DNA from: Ricinus communis
Lineage: Eukaryota; Streptophyta; Magnoliopsida; Malpighiales; Euphorbiaceae
Direction of reading: 5' to 3'
Assembly: GCF_019578655.1 (NCBI RefSeq)
Contig: NC_063260.1
Coordinates: forward strand, 14,634,001 to 14,698,000
DNA: 64,000 nt
The first letter of the stretch is position 1, and every line of letters starts with the position of its first letter. Made by a program: the position numbers and the translations under genes. Of this stretch, positions 37,801 to 47,830 are shown piece by piece. The notes beneath the pieces are model-generated. The model was not told where the DNA came from. It ran no database searches and was given only the letters and a program-made list of their open reading frames with translations.

Positions 37801-40375
37801 CTACTCAAAAATTATGGTTATAAAGGTGTTTTTTACATGAATGCCATTGCACATCTAGCAAGATATTAGTGAGAAAATAAAAGAAATTGTTTGGAAATAG
37901 GAAAACAATGAAGCAAATCTAAAATTTATGTTTTATAGAAATAACTTTTATACAGCTAGACCAGCTATGCTCTACCATAGTGAGTGTTGAGTAGTAAAAG
38001 AGCAGTTTATTCACAAAATGAAATAACTAAGAGGAAGATGTTATGGACAGATTAAAAAAAAAAAATCGAAATAATAGAACTAATGACTGTAAGAAAAAAA
38101 AATGAGTGGCAAAGTTGGCGCCAGTTTGGTAAAGCTTTTTGAGAATGGCTTTTAAATTCTTTTAGCTTTTTCAAAACCATGGTTTGGAAGAAGCAAGATA
38201 TTTTAGCTTCTCCCAAACTGGTTTTAGAAAAGCAGTTTTTTTAAAAAAATATGCCAAGTTGGGCCTTAAATAAATCTAGACAAAAAGCATGTAAAAATAT
38301 TCAAGCATGATCAAGCAATATAGGTATTGCTATTAAAGTACTTAGTATGATTCCTCAAAATAGTTTGGCACGTCTAACGTAGATCTATAACCCAAAAGTG
38401 CAGAAGGAAATGAGCTTAAGCGATAAACTAGGATGAACAAAATTGGTAAAAGATTATTCAGTTCCACTAAGACTCCTACATAGTTTGGTCAACAAAAAGC
38501 ACTTCAGAAACTGATAATACTACAGAAAACAGGAGTCGCAAGAGCTAATGCCAGTTCTTTAGTATTTTACATATTATCTAAACTTATGAGCTACTATGAG
38601 TCATTTTTTCTAAAACATGCTACTTTTCATATTTAGAACTATATTTTTTAAATAATTTTCATTAAAATTTCTAGAAACAATAAAATAATAATTTTCTTTG
38701 GGAGGTTTGAGTAGTATGTATATAATCCTTCTAGATTTGGGACAAATACAATGCTTAGGTTTTTGACTTACGATTGACTTGGCTAAAGTTGCAGACATCA
38801 CTTATAATGTCTAAAATTGCCTACTTACATTCTAACATAAAAGGACAATCAACCAAAGGTACTTTCCAAAATTTATTTTTACCTTATTCAAATTCTCATT
38901 GAAAGAAAGGGAAAAAAGAAAGAAAAGAAACAGCAGTTTGTAACATGAGAATAAAAAAAATTAATTAATAAATATCCAATTCATCAACTTCAAATAACAA
39001 GTTTCAATCTTTTTCAAGTTACATATGTCTAAGATTAATAGTTTCTTTAATAAGAAAAAATCATATATGAGTTTATAAAAGAATAAAAAAAAATAACAAT
39101 AACTAGACTATTGATATATGCTATTGTTTAAAAAAAAATCATATAAATATATGGATTAATTTTTCAAAAAAGAATTTTTAACTTCTATTTATTTTATAAT
39201 ATTCTCATTTTAACAAATATTTAAAGATAATTAATATGTGTTAAAATAAGCAAGTTTTAGTCCAAGTTTGTTGTAGTTATACATATTTAGGTGGAATATA
39301 CATATATGTGTGTGTGCGTATATACACATAAGAATATTATTTCATCAACGTATTATAATATAGTCACAATTAATTTAAAATTCTCATTTTTGCAATATAA
39401 TATTTTTAATTAAATAATTAATTTATCACTGTAAAAAATATAATATCAATATTTTCAATGACAATATAAAAAAAATGACCTGTATCATGCTAGTGAAGAC
39501 AACTGATAAAAGAAGCATCCACATATTTCAGTCTCCAATTAAAGGAAATATATAGACTAGAGCAACTAATATGGGTTAACTTCAGTCATGAGCCTATAAT
39601 TACTAAGATTATGACTAATCACTGTTAAGGTCATCTAATTTAATTGGTAACCCAAAAATACTCAACACTAAGCCAACTAAATCAGTGCTAGATACAGATG
39701 CAATACTTGTTGATGCTTAATCTAAAACATAAATCCAAAATAATAAAGGCAAAAAGTATTATTGTACCACTTAAAGCACGAATATAAAGATAAACATACA
39801 AGAGCCACAACATGATGAAAAGACATATACTAAGAGAATGTAACAAATACAATCTATCATTAAAAAGAACCAACAAGAAAACTCACAACAGAAGCATACA
39901 AAAATACCTGTTGGAAGTCCTTCAGTGCTTCTTTGAATTTCCCCATAGCAAGATAAGCAGCACCTCGCCTGTAATAACCCTGCAATTATTCAGATAACTA
40001 TGAATACAAAAATAACACAGAGCTGCACAAGTGTATGTAATCACAAGCTTCTAAAGAATCATGCCTTTGAATATTTAGGATCAATTTCAATAGCCATTGT
40101 AGCATCTTGTATTGCACTTCCATACTCCTCCAACTTAGTATGTGCAAATGCACGATTTGCCCAGTAAACAGCATTCTGACCATTTAATTTAATCGCTTGC
40201 GTATATAAATCAATAGCCTGACCATACTTGTGCGCTGAAAATGTGAAATTTAACCAAATTACCAGAAGTTCAAACCCAAATACAAAAATCATTAAAAGAA
40301 AATTTTTTAAAAAATTAAAGTACCTTTAAATGCTTCATTAGCCAAGACTTTGATTTTTTCAGCTTCAGGTTCCAT
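28804..40375 (-). CDS. PP5: Serine/threonine protein phosphatase 5 (TPR + PP2A-like domain), 13 exons
   Basis: Exons (minus): 40375-40324, 40234-40065, 39979-39908, 36762-36612, 33635-33456 (cassette), 33023-32915, 32832-32715, 31767-31620, 31386-31138, 30400-30275, 30165-30065, 29056-28982, 28863-28804. Every junction keeps frame: 476 residues without the cassette, 536 with it, the usual plant PP5 lengths. Residues 1 to about 112 form three TPR repeats (Hsp90-type partner binding; for example [20 protein letters not shown]). The phosphatase domain has all metal and catalytic motifs: GDVHGQ (219-224), GDFVDRG (248-254), GNHE (280-283), HGG (330-332) and SAPNYCD (425-431), numbering of the short form; it ends in the conserved [17 protein letters not shown]. 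In Arabidopsis this gene (PAPP5) dephosphorylates phytochrome and acts in chloroplast-to-nucleus signalling. Introns are GT-AG except the second, which is GC-AG. One intron (39.9-36.8 kb) is 3.1 kb and another (36.6-33.6 kb) 3.0 kb. The GC-rich stretch at about 40770-40840 probably belongs to the 5' untranslated region. Confidence 0.97.
33456..33635 (-). other. Cassette exon encoding the membrane-spanning segment of PP5
   Basis: A 180-nt exon in phase 1 at both ends, so it can be kept or skipped without a frame change. It encodes 60 residues: a Ser/Pro/Thr lead-in, then two very hydrophobic stretches ([15 protein letters not shown] and [18 protein letters not shown]). Arabidopsis PP5 is known to have a longer membrane-bound form made by inclusion of the equivalent exon, and the shared MPT...WWG frame of the segment supports that identity. 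The donor is G/GTGTCT, a weak site, consistent with regulated inclusion. Confidence 0.85.
38116..38266. mobile_element. Possible short hAT-like MITE within a PP5 intron
   Basis: Ends are roughly inverted (left ggcgccagtttggtaaagct, right read on the other strand aggcccaacttggcatattt), and the interior can fold on itself around AAAACCATGGTTTGG (left gctttttgagaa..gctttt against agcttctccc..aaaagcagttttt). No target duplication was established. Confidence 0.4.
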
Positions 40376-41333
40376 ATTCAGGATAAAAATAATTGTTCAC
40401 TTTCCTGTACACGTGTTGTTAATATTCAGCATATGATAGATTCCTTAAAAACAAATAAATAATTTCCCTTCTATCTGTGAGACCAACAACGTACATAAAT
40501 GCATCAAAAATAATGACATACAAGTCGAATTTTTCAGACCTAGATAGCAAAATACAGAACAAAAATTTAATTGTCATTTACTGCAAAAATCGACACTCTT
40601 TACTCGCTAAAATGCAACTTTAACATGCTATACTTTAAAAAGAAAATCAAATTACAACACGGAGAAATTAATTAATCCAAAAATGTTGTAGTCAAATTAC
40701 CTAATTGACGACTTAGCTAAATGCAACTGAAATCAGTGAAAAGCTGATTGAAGCAATAAGCGAAGGTAATGGCGGCGGTGGTAGAAGCGGCACTGATGCT
40801 GCCGGTGGCGGTCGTGGCTGCTGGTGGCGGCAAGTTCAGATACAAGAAAGAGTGGACTGACTGATCAGAGAGAGTATAATAATGAGTGTTCCTGTTCGCT
40901 CGGGGGTACTGAAATTTCCGTGTATTAAACGGTAAGTTTTTAGATTTTAGGGTTTTGGCTGTGGTAATTTAGTCATAAGTCCTAAGATCATATTATATAG
41001 TCCGCCTTACAATAATAAGTTTTGTCACGCTATGAAATAAGAAAAAGTTTATACTGTTGTTTTTGGTCAAATTTCCTGGTACAAAAAAAAAAGCAGCATT
41101 TTTGTTTCTAAAGGAAAAGTATGAATCGAAATAGTAAACTTTATTTGGGCGTTATTATTATTTGAGTTATAAATAATAAATATAAGTAAATTGATCAGAA
41201 TTTTAATAAAAATGTTTATATTTTATAATTATATGTTATATTCTAAAAATAATAATAATTTAAAAATTTAATATATATTTTAATAAATTTTCTGATGTTT
41301 CAATATTTTATAAATATAAGTTATTTTAAGAAT
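40376..41333. other. PP5 upstream region and intergenic DNA
   Basis: Contains the PP5 5' untranslated region and promoter. A GC-rich GGCGGCGGTGG-like triplet-repeat stretch at about 40768-40840 contrasts with the AT-rich surroundings and probably lies near the transcription start. 41000-41333 is AT-rich and shows nothing else. Confidence 0.55.
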
Positions 41334-41400
41334 ATCTCCCATTCGTAATGGAGAAAGCACACACCTCCATCTTCGGCAGTTAAACTAGTCCTATCCTATC

Positions 41401-42929
41401 ATGGAAGGATGGGTTTCACCGTATGTCGCCATCGACACAAGATACCTCAAGTATGAGCATGCGATCTAACGATCGTCACAACACTCAACACAGGAAGTGT
41501 TGTCTTGACCTTCTTCCCTAATTTCAATCTATCCCTCAGTGATCCTTATCTTCCCACTACACTAAAAGTTCAAGTCCAGATAACAGGAGCGAATCAAATC
41601 GATAACATTCTCTCTGCAACCTTACACCATCAGATAGTTTATAGACTACAGGATCATGCATTGAATCTACAGATCCCAGGCTTTCAAGCCTCCTCTGATG
41701 CGTTATTCATTATGGCCGACTCTGGCCAGATCCCCACTATTGTCCAAGCTCCCAGGCAGCTGGAAAAGGAAGATCTTCAAAAGTTGATCCCGACTGAGTG
41801 GGTCACCAATTATGAAAAGCTTCAGGCATCTCAATCTAAGCCTGTTCAAGCTACAGATCCTCTCTTTATCAATCAAAGAGATGGAACTGTCAAAACGATC
41901 TTCACAAAGACTGGGGAATCTTCTTCAGCTCCATCCTTCTTTCAAGCATCCATGATACAACCAATATCAAGGCCAAGGGAAAAGATCCCTATTCATTCAT
42001 TCCAGTCCTCTGGAAACCAGATCTACGCCGCCCAAGTCAAAGGACACTTCGTCTGGGATGTTGCCCCAGAGATGTGCCGCCCAGGATGCACTTGTGATAA
42101 TGACTTAGACTTTGCTGAACCTTGCTTTCGGCATCCAAAAAGGAATCCTCGAAACATGTCACCGGACACTCCATGTTCAGAAAGGAGATCAAAGTCGGAT
42201 GACCGGGATCCAGATGGTTCCCAAAAGCAACAGACAAGTAAAACACCACTCCTAATGTTTGATGAGGCTATCGAGTTCCTTGCAAAAAAAGGAAAAACAG
42301 TCATTGATATCTCTTACGATGAATTCAAGGTACTATTGGCTCAACTTAAGGTCGAATATGGAAAACCCCCTTCTGCAACCTGCAAAAAAGAGATCCAGAA
42401 AGATCCAAGAGTTTATAGGCTGGAAAATGAAACCTGCAAGAGCTTAGCTCCCACAAGGTTTGAAACCACGGTTTCGGTTATAACGCCACGAATTTCTAGA
42501 TGTTCTTCATCTCTGTCTTCCATATCAGCAGTTCAACCAGTAATTCAAGAGTGCTACATGTTCCAGCCAGAGGATTTCCCTCCTTTAGCGAAAACGGAGA
42601 ACAAGAGATCAGAAATTCTTCCTTCAAGGATTTCTCCCTTTGGATCTATAGAGCCCCTAACACCTCCAGAAGAGGTGCTAAACTGGCAAACCTCCAACTC
42701 GATAGTCCAGAATACTTATCTAAAAAAGATAGATAGGAAACTGGACCAAGCTTTACACCTGGCTCAAAAACTGAATCATAAGTTGGATACTTTCTCACAA
42801 GAAGTACTCCAGCTCCACTCATCGCTCACTGCAAAATATCAAGCTCTGAAAAGAGAGCTTCGGATACCTCAGCCCATTACTCCCGCCTTCATACAAAAGG
42901 AAAAGGAGATCACACGGCTGAAGAAATAA
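41401..42929 (+). pseudogene. Caulimovirid movement protein, C-terminal part with linker region
   Basis: The open part runs 41505-42926. Its first ~100 residues match the 30K-superfamily movement protein core as seen in caulimovirids (FPNFNLSLSDP, LSATLHHQIVYR, then LIPTEWVTNYE), a protein that lines plasmodesmata to let virus move between cells. Upstream, 41401-41465 is open in another frame, so a frameshift separates it from the core, and the N-terminal half of the protein is absent. The following ~350 residues are low-complexity linker with a Cys/His cluster (CRPGCTCDNDLDFAEPCFRH) and a C-terminal coiled-coil-like stretch rich in KLDQALHLAQKLNHKLD heptads. It ends at a stop at 42927; the same frame then continues with a further stop near 42990 into the coat protein, so these stops break one ancestral polyprotein. 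Confidence 0.8.
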
Positions 42930-43232
42930 ATAGATCAAATTGAGCATGATCTTCGGAGAGACCAGTCTACTATAATTCCATCCTTTACTTGAGCAGCCTC
43001 CACATCATCTGCTATTGCTCCTTCGTACTATTCTTCATTCCCTTTTCTTTCACAACCAGAACAGCCACAAGAAATCCTTTATCAGCCATTTGGCACTTTC
43101 TCTCATCTTTACCCAAAACACCCAAAAAACCTAGAAAAGAAAACCTCTCATCCTCTAGCCGGTAAAGAAAAAATACCAGAGCAATCTCTCATCAGTCCGT
43201 ATGATTCAGAATCCTCTTCGAATACTTCAGAG

Positions 43233-44702
43233 ATGGCGGACATCACTGAGATTCTTATGAACACTTCTACTACTGATCCCAGTCCAGAAATAGTGGAACC
43301 TGAGGATGAGGATGCTCAGTCATTCTTTGCTCCCACTGGAGCTCCAAACCCAAGGTCAAAACCAGCTAGCACAGGACCTTGGTTCACTTTTGATGATCTA
43401 CCCCCATCGAAATGGAAGGACAAGCTTTCTGAATTCTTGGCATGGATTGATCTTCAGATGACCCTTGAAGGGGCCACACTCAAAAAGGTCATTGCCGAAT
43501 TTGTCACAAGATTTACCGGAAGCTTAAGAGATTGGTTTCAGTCTCAGCCTGAGTACACCAGGCTCCAATTTGTCACTCTGCCAACTCCATTAACAGCAGT
43601 AACAATCCTCCATAACCAGTTCCTTGGGAGTTATGACCTTGTCATAAGACAGCAGAAACAAGAGTTCTTTGATCGAAAATGCTGTTCATTAAAAATGAAG
43701 GATCTGGAAAAGCACTATTCGGCTATGTCCAAACTCTACTATGTCATTGGAGGACATGATGGTGACGATACACTAAAGTATACCTTCATCACCTCTCCTG
43801 GGATGAAATACAACTGAGGTCAACAATATGATTCGCGGCAACAAAGAGACCACCTCTATTACACTTGGCGAATCGGCAATTCACACTCTTCCATTAAGAG
43901 ACTGTGTGATCAACAAGAGTTATTCAAAAGGTTATCTCAAAGGGACTTGATAGTCCAAAAGGCTTGCAACAAGAACCACCTCAAGATTAAGTGCAAAGCC
44001 GCCAACTGCGTCTGTTCAAATCATAAGAAGAAATCTGGACATCATTTCCAGAAATACACGCGTAGCAACAAGAAGTTCAGGAAAAAGAACCCAAAGATAT
44101 TTAAATACTTCCGTAAGAAACGGAATCAATGGTACAAGTCTGATAGATGTTTCATCTGCAAAAGAAAGGGACACTATGCAAAAAATTATCCTAGGAATCC
44201 AGAAAAGTCAGCAAAGATGATTCAACAAGTCAGCATGTCTTTATCTCTTCCAGACTCTTTTGAAGCAGAGATAGAATCTCTACTTTCAGAACAAGAGGAT
44301 CTTACCCCAGAAAGCTTATTTGGGCTGGAAATGGAGTTCTCAGACTCCACAGAGTCCTCACAAGAATCTTCTTCAGACTTTGACGATAGTGAGATACCAA
44401 TCTTGATGATTGGTCTGCGCGAAGAAAGTCAGGAGAATATTCTGGAAGATGTAATACAATATCCTCTCTCTCCAACCCTACTGTCTTCTTTCTTTGTTTC
44501 TTCTCCACCTCCTGAAACTTTTCAATTTACTACAAAACCCCCTCCAGTTCCATATATTCCTATACAGATCCTACCTTCAAAATACTCCAAGCCTGTACCA
44601 GTGATAGCTTTCTTTGACACTGGAGCACAAAGAAGCATGATGAACCCAATGGTTCTCCCATCAGAGTATTGGAAGCCCCATGATCGATTCTTTATGGCGT
44701 GA
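43233..44702 (+). pseudogene. Caulimovirid coat protein, zinc knuckle and aspartic protease segment
   Basis: Two open pieces in one frame, 43233-43817 and 43947-44702, separated by a stop and a stretch better read in another frame. The first gives an acidic lead and the coat protein core (WFTFDDLPPSKW, FTGSLRDWFQSQPEY, DLEKHYSAMSKLYY). The second has a Lys/Arg-rich tail and the CCHC zinc knuckle CFICKRKGHYAKNY, in which the fourth ligand is Tyr instead of Cys. An acidic stretch follows, then the protease active site FFDTGAQRSMM (Asp-Thr-Gly present). The frame is lost at about 44700, just after the protease motif, where another frame takes over. Confidence 0.82.
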
Positions 44703-46389
44703 TGGTCAAACCTTCAAAACCACTCCGATCACAAAGACAAAGGATCGAATACGATTTCTTTCCGATTGCATTGTATGGACGCACATCATTGGTTCGGATC
44801 TTCCAAATAAGGATATCCTGATAGGGTTTGATGTTTATCATCAAGCTCAAAAGCTCCAAATTCTTCCAACTGGCATAAAGTTCAAGAGACAGTTTCGGCC
44901 ATACACTAAAACTTCAAATCTGCTTAGCGAGATGATACAATTCCACCATTCCTACCATACGGGAAAAATTCCTTCGGTCATCCAAAATCTCATTCACATT
45001 TTCAACACCCTCTTCCTTTATGGAAAAATCCACAATTCTATATCAGCCTCCCCTTCAAACTTAATGAAGACATTAACCCTACTAAAGCCACACACATGGG
45101 AATGTCACCCATGCATCTAGCCCTTGCCCGATCGGGAATGCTTGACATCACAACAAGGCCTAATTGAACCCACTACTTCACAATGGGCTTGCCAAGCCTT
45201 TTATATGGAAAAAAGGTCTGAAAGGATTCGGGGAAAAAAGAGGCTTGTCATAGACTACAAGCCCTTAAACCATTTCCTTCAAGACAACAAATTTCCTCTT
45301 CCTCGGATCTCAAATCTCAAAGTCCATATGCAAAAGGCCCAATACTATTCCAAATTTGACCTAAAGGCGGGCTTTTGGTAACTCGGTATCCAACCCACAG
45401 AGAGATACAAGACTGCATTTTGTATCCCTAATGCCCAATACCAGTGGACTGTTATGCCCTTTGGGCTCAAGACGGCCCCATCTCAATTCTAGAAGACCAT
45501 GATTGAGATTTTTGGGCCTATCCTTTACTCTTCTTTGATCTACATCGACGACATCCTACTATTCTCAGAAACAGCAGAGGACCACCACAATAGCCTTGCC
45601 ATCATCCAGAAATATGGCATTATGCTGTCAGAAAAGAAGAGCACTATTGGCCAACGATAAATTGAATTTCTCGGTATGCATTTCAAGAATGGCCAGTACA
45701 CATATGGTCCCCACCTGACAAAGGAACTTGATAATTTTCCAGAAGAGAATTTATCAGTGAAACAAATTCAACAGTTCCTTGGAATCCTCAATTATGTTCG
45801 AGAGGCCATTCCACACCTGTCTAGTTACACGTGCCACCTCTCAAAGATACTCAAGAAGAACCCTCCTCCATGGGGAGCGGAACAAACAACAGTTGTCAAA
45901 TAGCTAAAAGAGCTGGCTCACAATCCGCCACCTCTCACAATTCCGTCAACAAGAGAACTTATTCTACAAACAGATGCATCTGACTATGCATGGGGGGCCA
46001 TCCTCCTAGAAAAGCTCCACGACAAGGAACAATTATGTGGATATGCATCGGGTCAGTTTTCCTCTTCAGAAAAACATTATCACACGACCTACAAGGTAAT
46101 TTTGGCGGTCAAGTACGGGATAAAAAAGTTTGAATTCTTCTTGATTGGACAGCACTTTCTGGTTCGGATGGACAACTCCTCCTTCCCAAAGATTCTTGAA
46201 TCCAACCAGAAGACCTTGCCTGAGCCCCAACTACTGCGATTAAAGTCATGGTTCAGCAGGTATGATTTTAAGGTTGAGCATATAAAAGGGATAAGAAACC
46301 TAATCCCGGATTTCTTATCCAGAATTTCCAAACCTCAGAATCAACCTATAGTCCTTCTCACCTCTACCATAAATCTTCTCATAATTTTT
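44680..46389 (+). pseudogene. Caulimovirid reverse transcriptase and RNase H segment
   Basis: Readable in one frame through several stops. Reverse transcriptase blocks: KKRLVIDYKPLN at about 45237, KFDLKAGFW at about 45352, QWTVMPFGLKTAPSQF at about 45442 and the catalytic YIDDILLF at about 45541 (both Asp present). RNase H follows from about 45955 (LILQTDASDYAWGA), with a C-terminal HIKGIRNLIPDFLSR. Stops near 45379, 45490, 45658 and 45901 interrupt it; those at 45379 and 45490 fall where the family has Gln, consistent with CAA/CAG to TAA/TAG changes. In the RNase H the usual YKE motif reads YKV, so the catalytic Glu is lost. No intact enzyme can be made. Confidence 0.88.
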
Positions 46390-47199
46390 ATGGCTTCTTC
46401 ATCTTCCAGAACCAACCTGCAACCTCCTTCACCACCAGATCTTCCCAACAACCTCACAACCAAATAAGTCACTGATTTTGCCCGGAACATGATGTTCCAT
46501 TATTTGGCAACTTTTCAACAAACCTTCTCACTCCCAATACAACCCAACTTCTTTTTTCCAGATTACCCTTGGTGTCTGATTTATCACTTATCTCCTGAAC
46601 ATCCAAAACATAAAAGTGAGTTGTGGTTCCTATGGTGCCTAGCTACAGTCTGTCATCATGCTATAGAAGTGCCCATTATGAATCTTTTACACTTCTTCAA
46701 CAATGAAGCAAACTCTGGGTCATATCCATGGAAATTCCTTACCTGGTTCAAAACTCCATATCAATGGACAGGAGATCTCATTAAACTTATCCATGAGCAT
46801 CGGTTATTCTCAGACAACATTTTCAAAGCTTCGGAATACCATTCTATTTTCATATTACATAGGCCCTATCTCCGACTGACAGAAAACACATATGCAACCC
46901 AGAATATCTGTTACCATTGGAGAACACTTAATAGTCCTCTACATCTTGCTTCGCCAGCAATCACAGAAGACCTAAAACAGGCCCTGCAATACAGAAATGA
47001 ATCAAGGATGACTAATGTCTCAACACCATTAGTATGCACATTCAATGGACATCAATCAACTGGACAATCCATTGAACATTTCTGTTTCTCTAATCTTCCG
47101 ACCCCACTGGATGATCCTACCTTAATCAGAGCACAGCAAGAAGCTCTCATGCAAGATTCCCAGCCAATGGATGATGATCAAAATGACGACATTTTCTAA
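46390..47199 (+). pseudogene. Second ORF of the pararetrovirus, function unknown
   Basis: Starts at an ATG (MASSSSRTNLQ) that is in frame with the end of the RNase H without an intervening stop, has one in-frame stop at about 46465, and then runs open for about 236 codons to 47199. The protein is rich in aromatic residues with an acidic tail (QPMDDDQNDDIF). Its place, after RNase H and before the promoter region, is where caulimovirids keep a transactivator or an uncharacterised extra protein; I see no motif proving either. A comparable C-terminal ORF of unknown role occurs in florendovirus-type elements. Confidence 0.6.
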
Positions 47200-47268
47200 G
47201 CATGTGAAGCTGTCGGCCACTCCTATTACTTTGAAGTAAAATATTAGGTATTATTGTCCTATTAGGCA

Positions 47269-47472
47269 TGTGAGTGGAGTGAATTATTGTATTCTGTCAT
47301 ATATGTGAGTGGAGTGAATTATTGTACATAGTTCTATTAGGCATGTGAGTCGTCCTTATTGTCTTGGAAGTGGAGTGTGAGTGGAGTGAATTATTGTACA
47401 TAGTCCTATTAGACATGTGAGTGGATGATGAGTCGTCCCTATTGTCTTGTAAGTGGAGGATGAGTGGAGTTC
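47269..47472 (+). repeat. Direct repeats upstream of the viral promoter
   Basis: The word GTGAGTGGAGTGAATTATTG occurs three times (about 47269, 47305 and 47379), two of them followed by TACATAGT.CTATTAG.CATG; CGTCC.TATTGTCTTG.AAGTGGAG also occurs twice. Together they form about two and a half units of roughly 74-85 bases, ending about 45 bases before the TATA box. Confidence 0.85.
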
Positions 47473-47515
47473 CCACTAAGCCTCCTTTTGTACTCTTGTT
47501 GAGACTCTCCTCCCT

Positions 47516-47524
47516 ATATAAGGG
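47516..47524 (+). promoter_or_regulatory. TATA box of the pararetroviral promoter
   Basis: TATATAAGG after a pyrimidine-rich stretch (ctctcctcccTATATAAGG), the arrangement of caulimovirid full-length transcript promoters. An AATAAA at 47539-47544 lies just downstream, where such viruses place their polyadenylation signal shortly after the transcript start. Confidence 0.7.
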
Positions 47525-47830
47525 GAAGTCATTTTTGAATAAAAGGATCAAGCAAGTTTTTCATTAAGCAATTTCTTACTCTCTCATGGCCTTCTAAACT
47601 ATTTCCCTCTCTTTTTCTCGATCCAATGGCAATGAGCTAATAGTTGCTACGATCTGTTTCTGGTATAATCCAAAAGGGCTAACTCGACTATCGAAATCCA
47701 AAAGAGTAGAAAGACCCCCATGGCGAGGTGCCTCTTTGTGGTATTAGCTTGAGGATACTCACATGCTTTGAGTTTACAGCATGAGGACTATGCTATGAAC
47801 AGCTCTCGGCTCCCATTTGGTATTAATCAA

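Larger units (their letters stand above)
41334..47830 (+). mobile_element. Endogenous pararetrovirus (Caulimoviridae) copy, truncated and decayed
   Basis: A sharp change from AT-rich DNA at about 41334 opens a block coding, in order on one strand, for a movement protein (N-terminus missing), coat protein, zinc knuckle, aspartic protease, reverse transcriptase, RNase H and a second ORF, followed by a non-coding region with a TATA box. This order, plus the 30K-type movement protein and the absence of integrase and LTRs, identifies a caulimovirid rather than an LTR retrotransposon. The presence of an extra C-terminal ORF recalls florendovirus-like endogenous viruses, but the genus is not secure. 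The copy is about 6.5 kb against about 7-8 kb for family genomes, is linear, lacks the 5' end of the movement gene, and has multiple stops and frameshifts; it cannot be expressed as an intact virus. Confidence 0.88.

Noticed and set aside
47739..47750. TGGTATTAGCTT as a tRNA-Met primer-binding site of the pararetrovirus
   Set aside because: Only the first six bases and an AG match the expected TGGTATCAGAGC; a second TGGTATA at 47660 is equally weak, so neither could be preferred.
41334..47830. Ty3/gypsy LTR retrotransposon as the identity of the 41-48 kb element
   Set aside because: No LTR pair and no integrase; a 30K-type movement protein core and a caulimovirid coat protein order are present.
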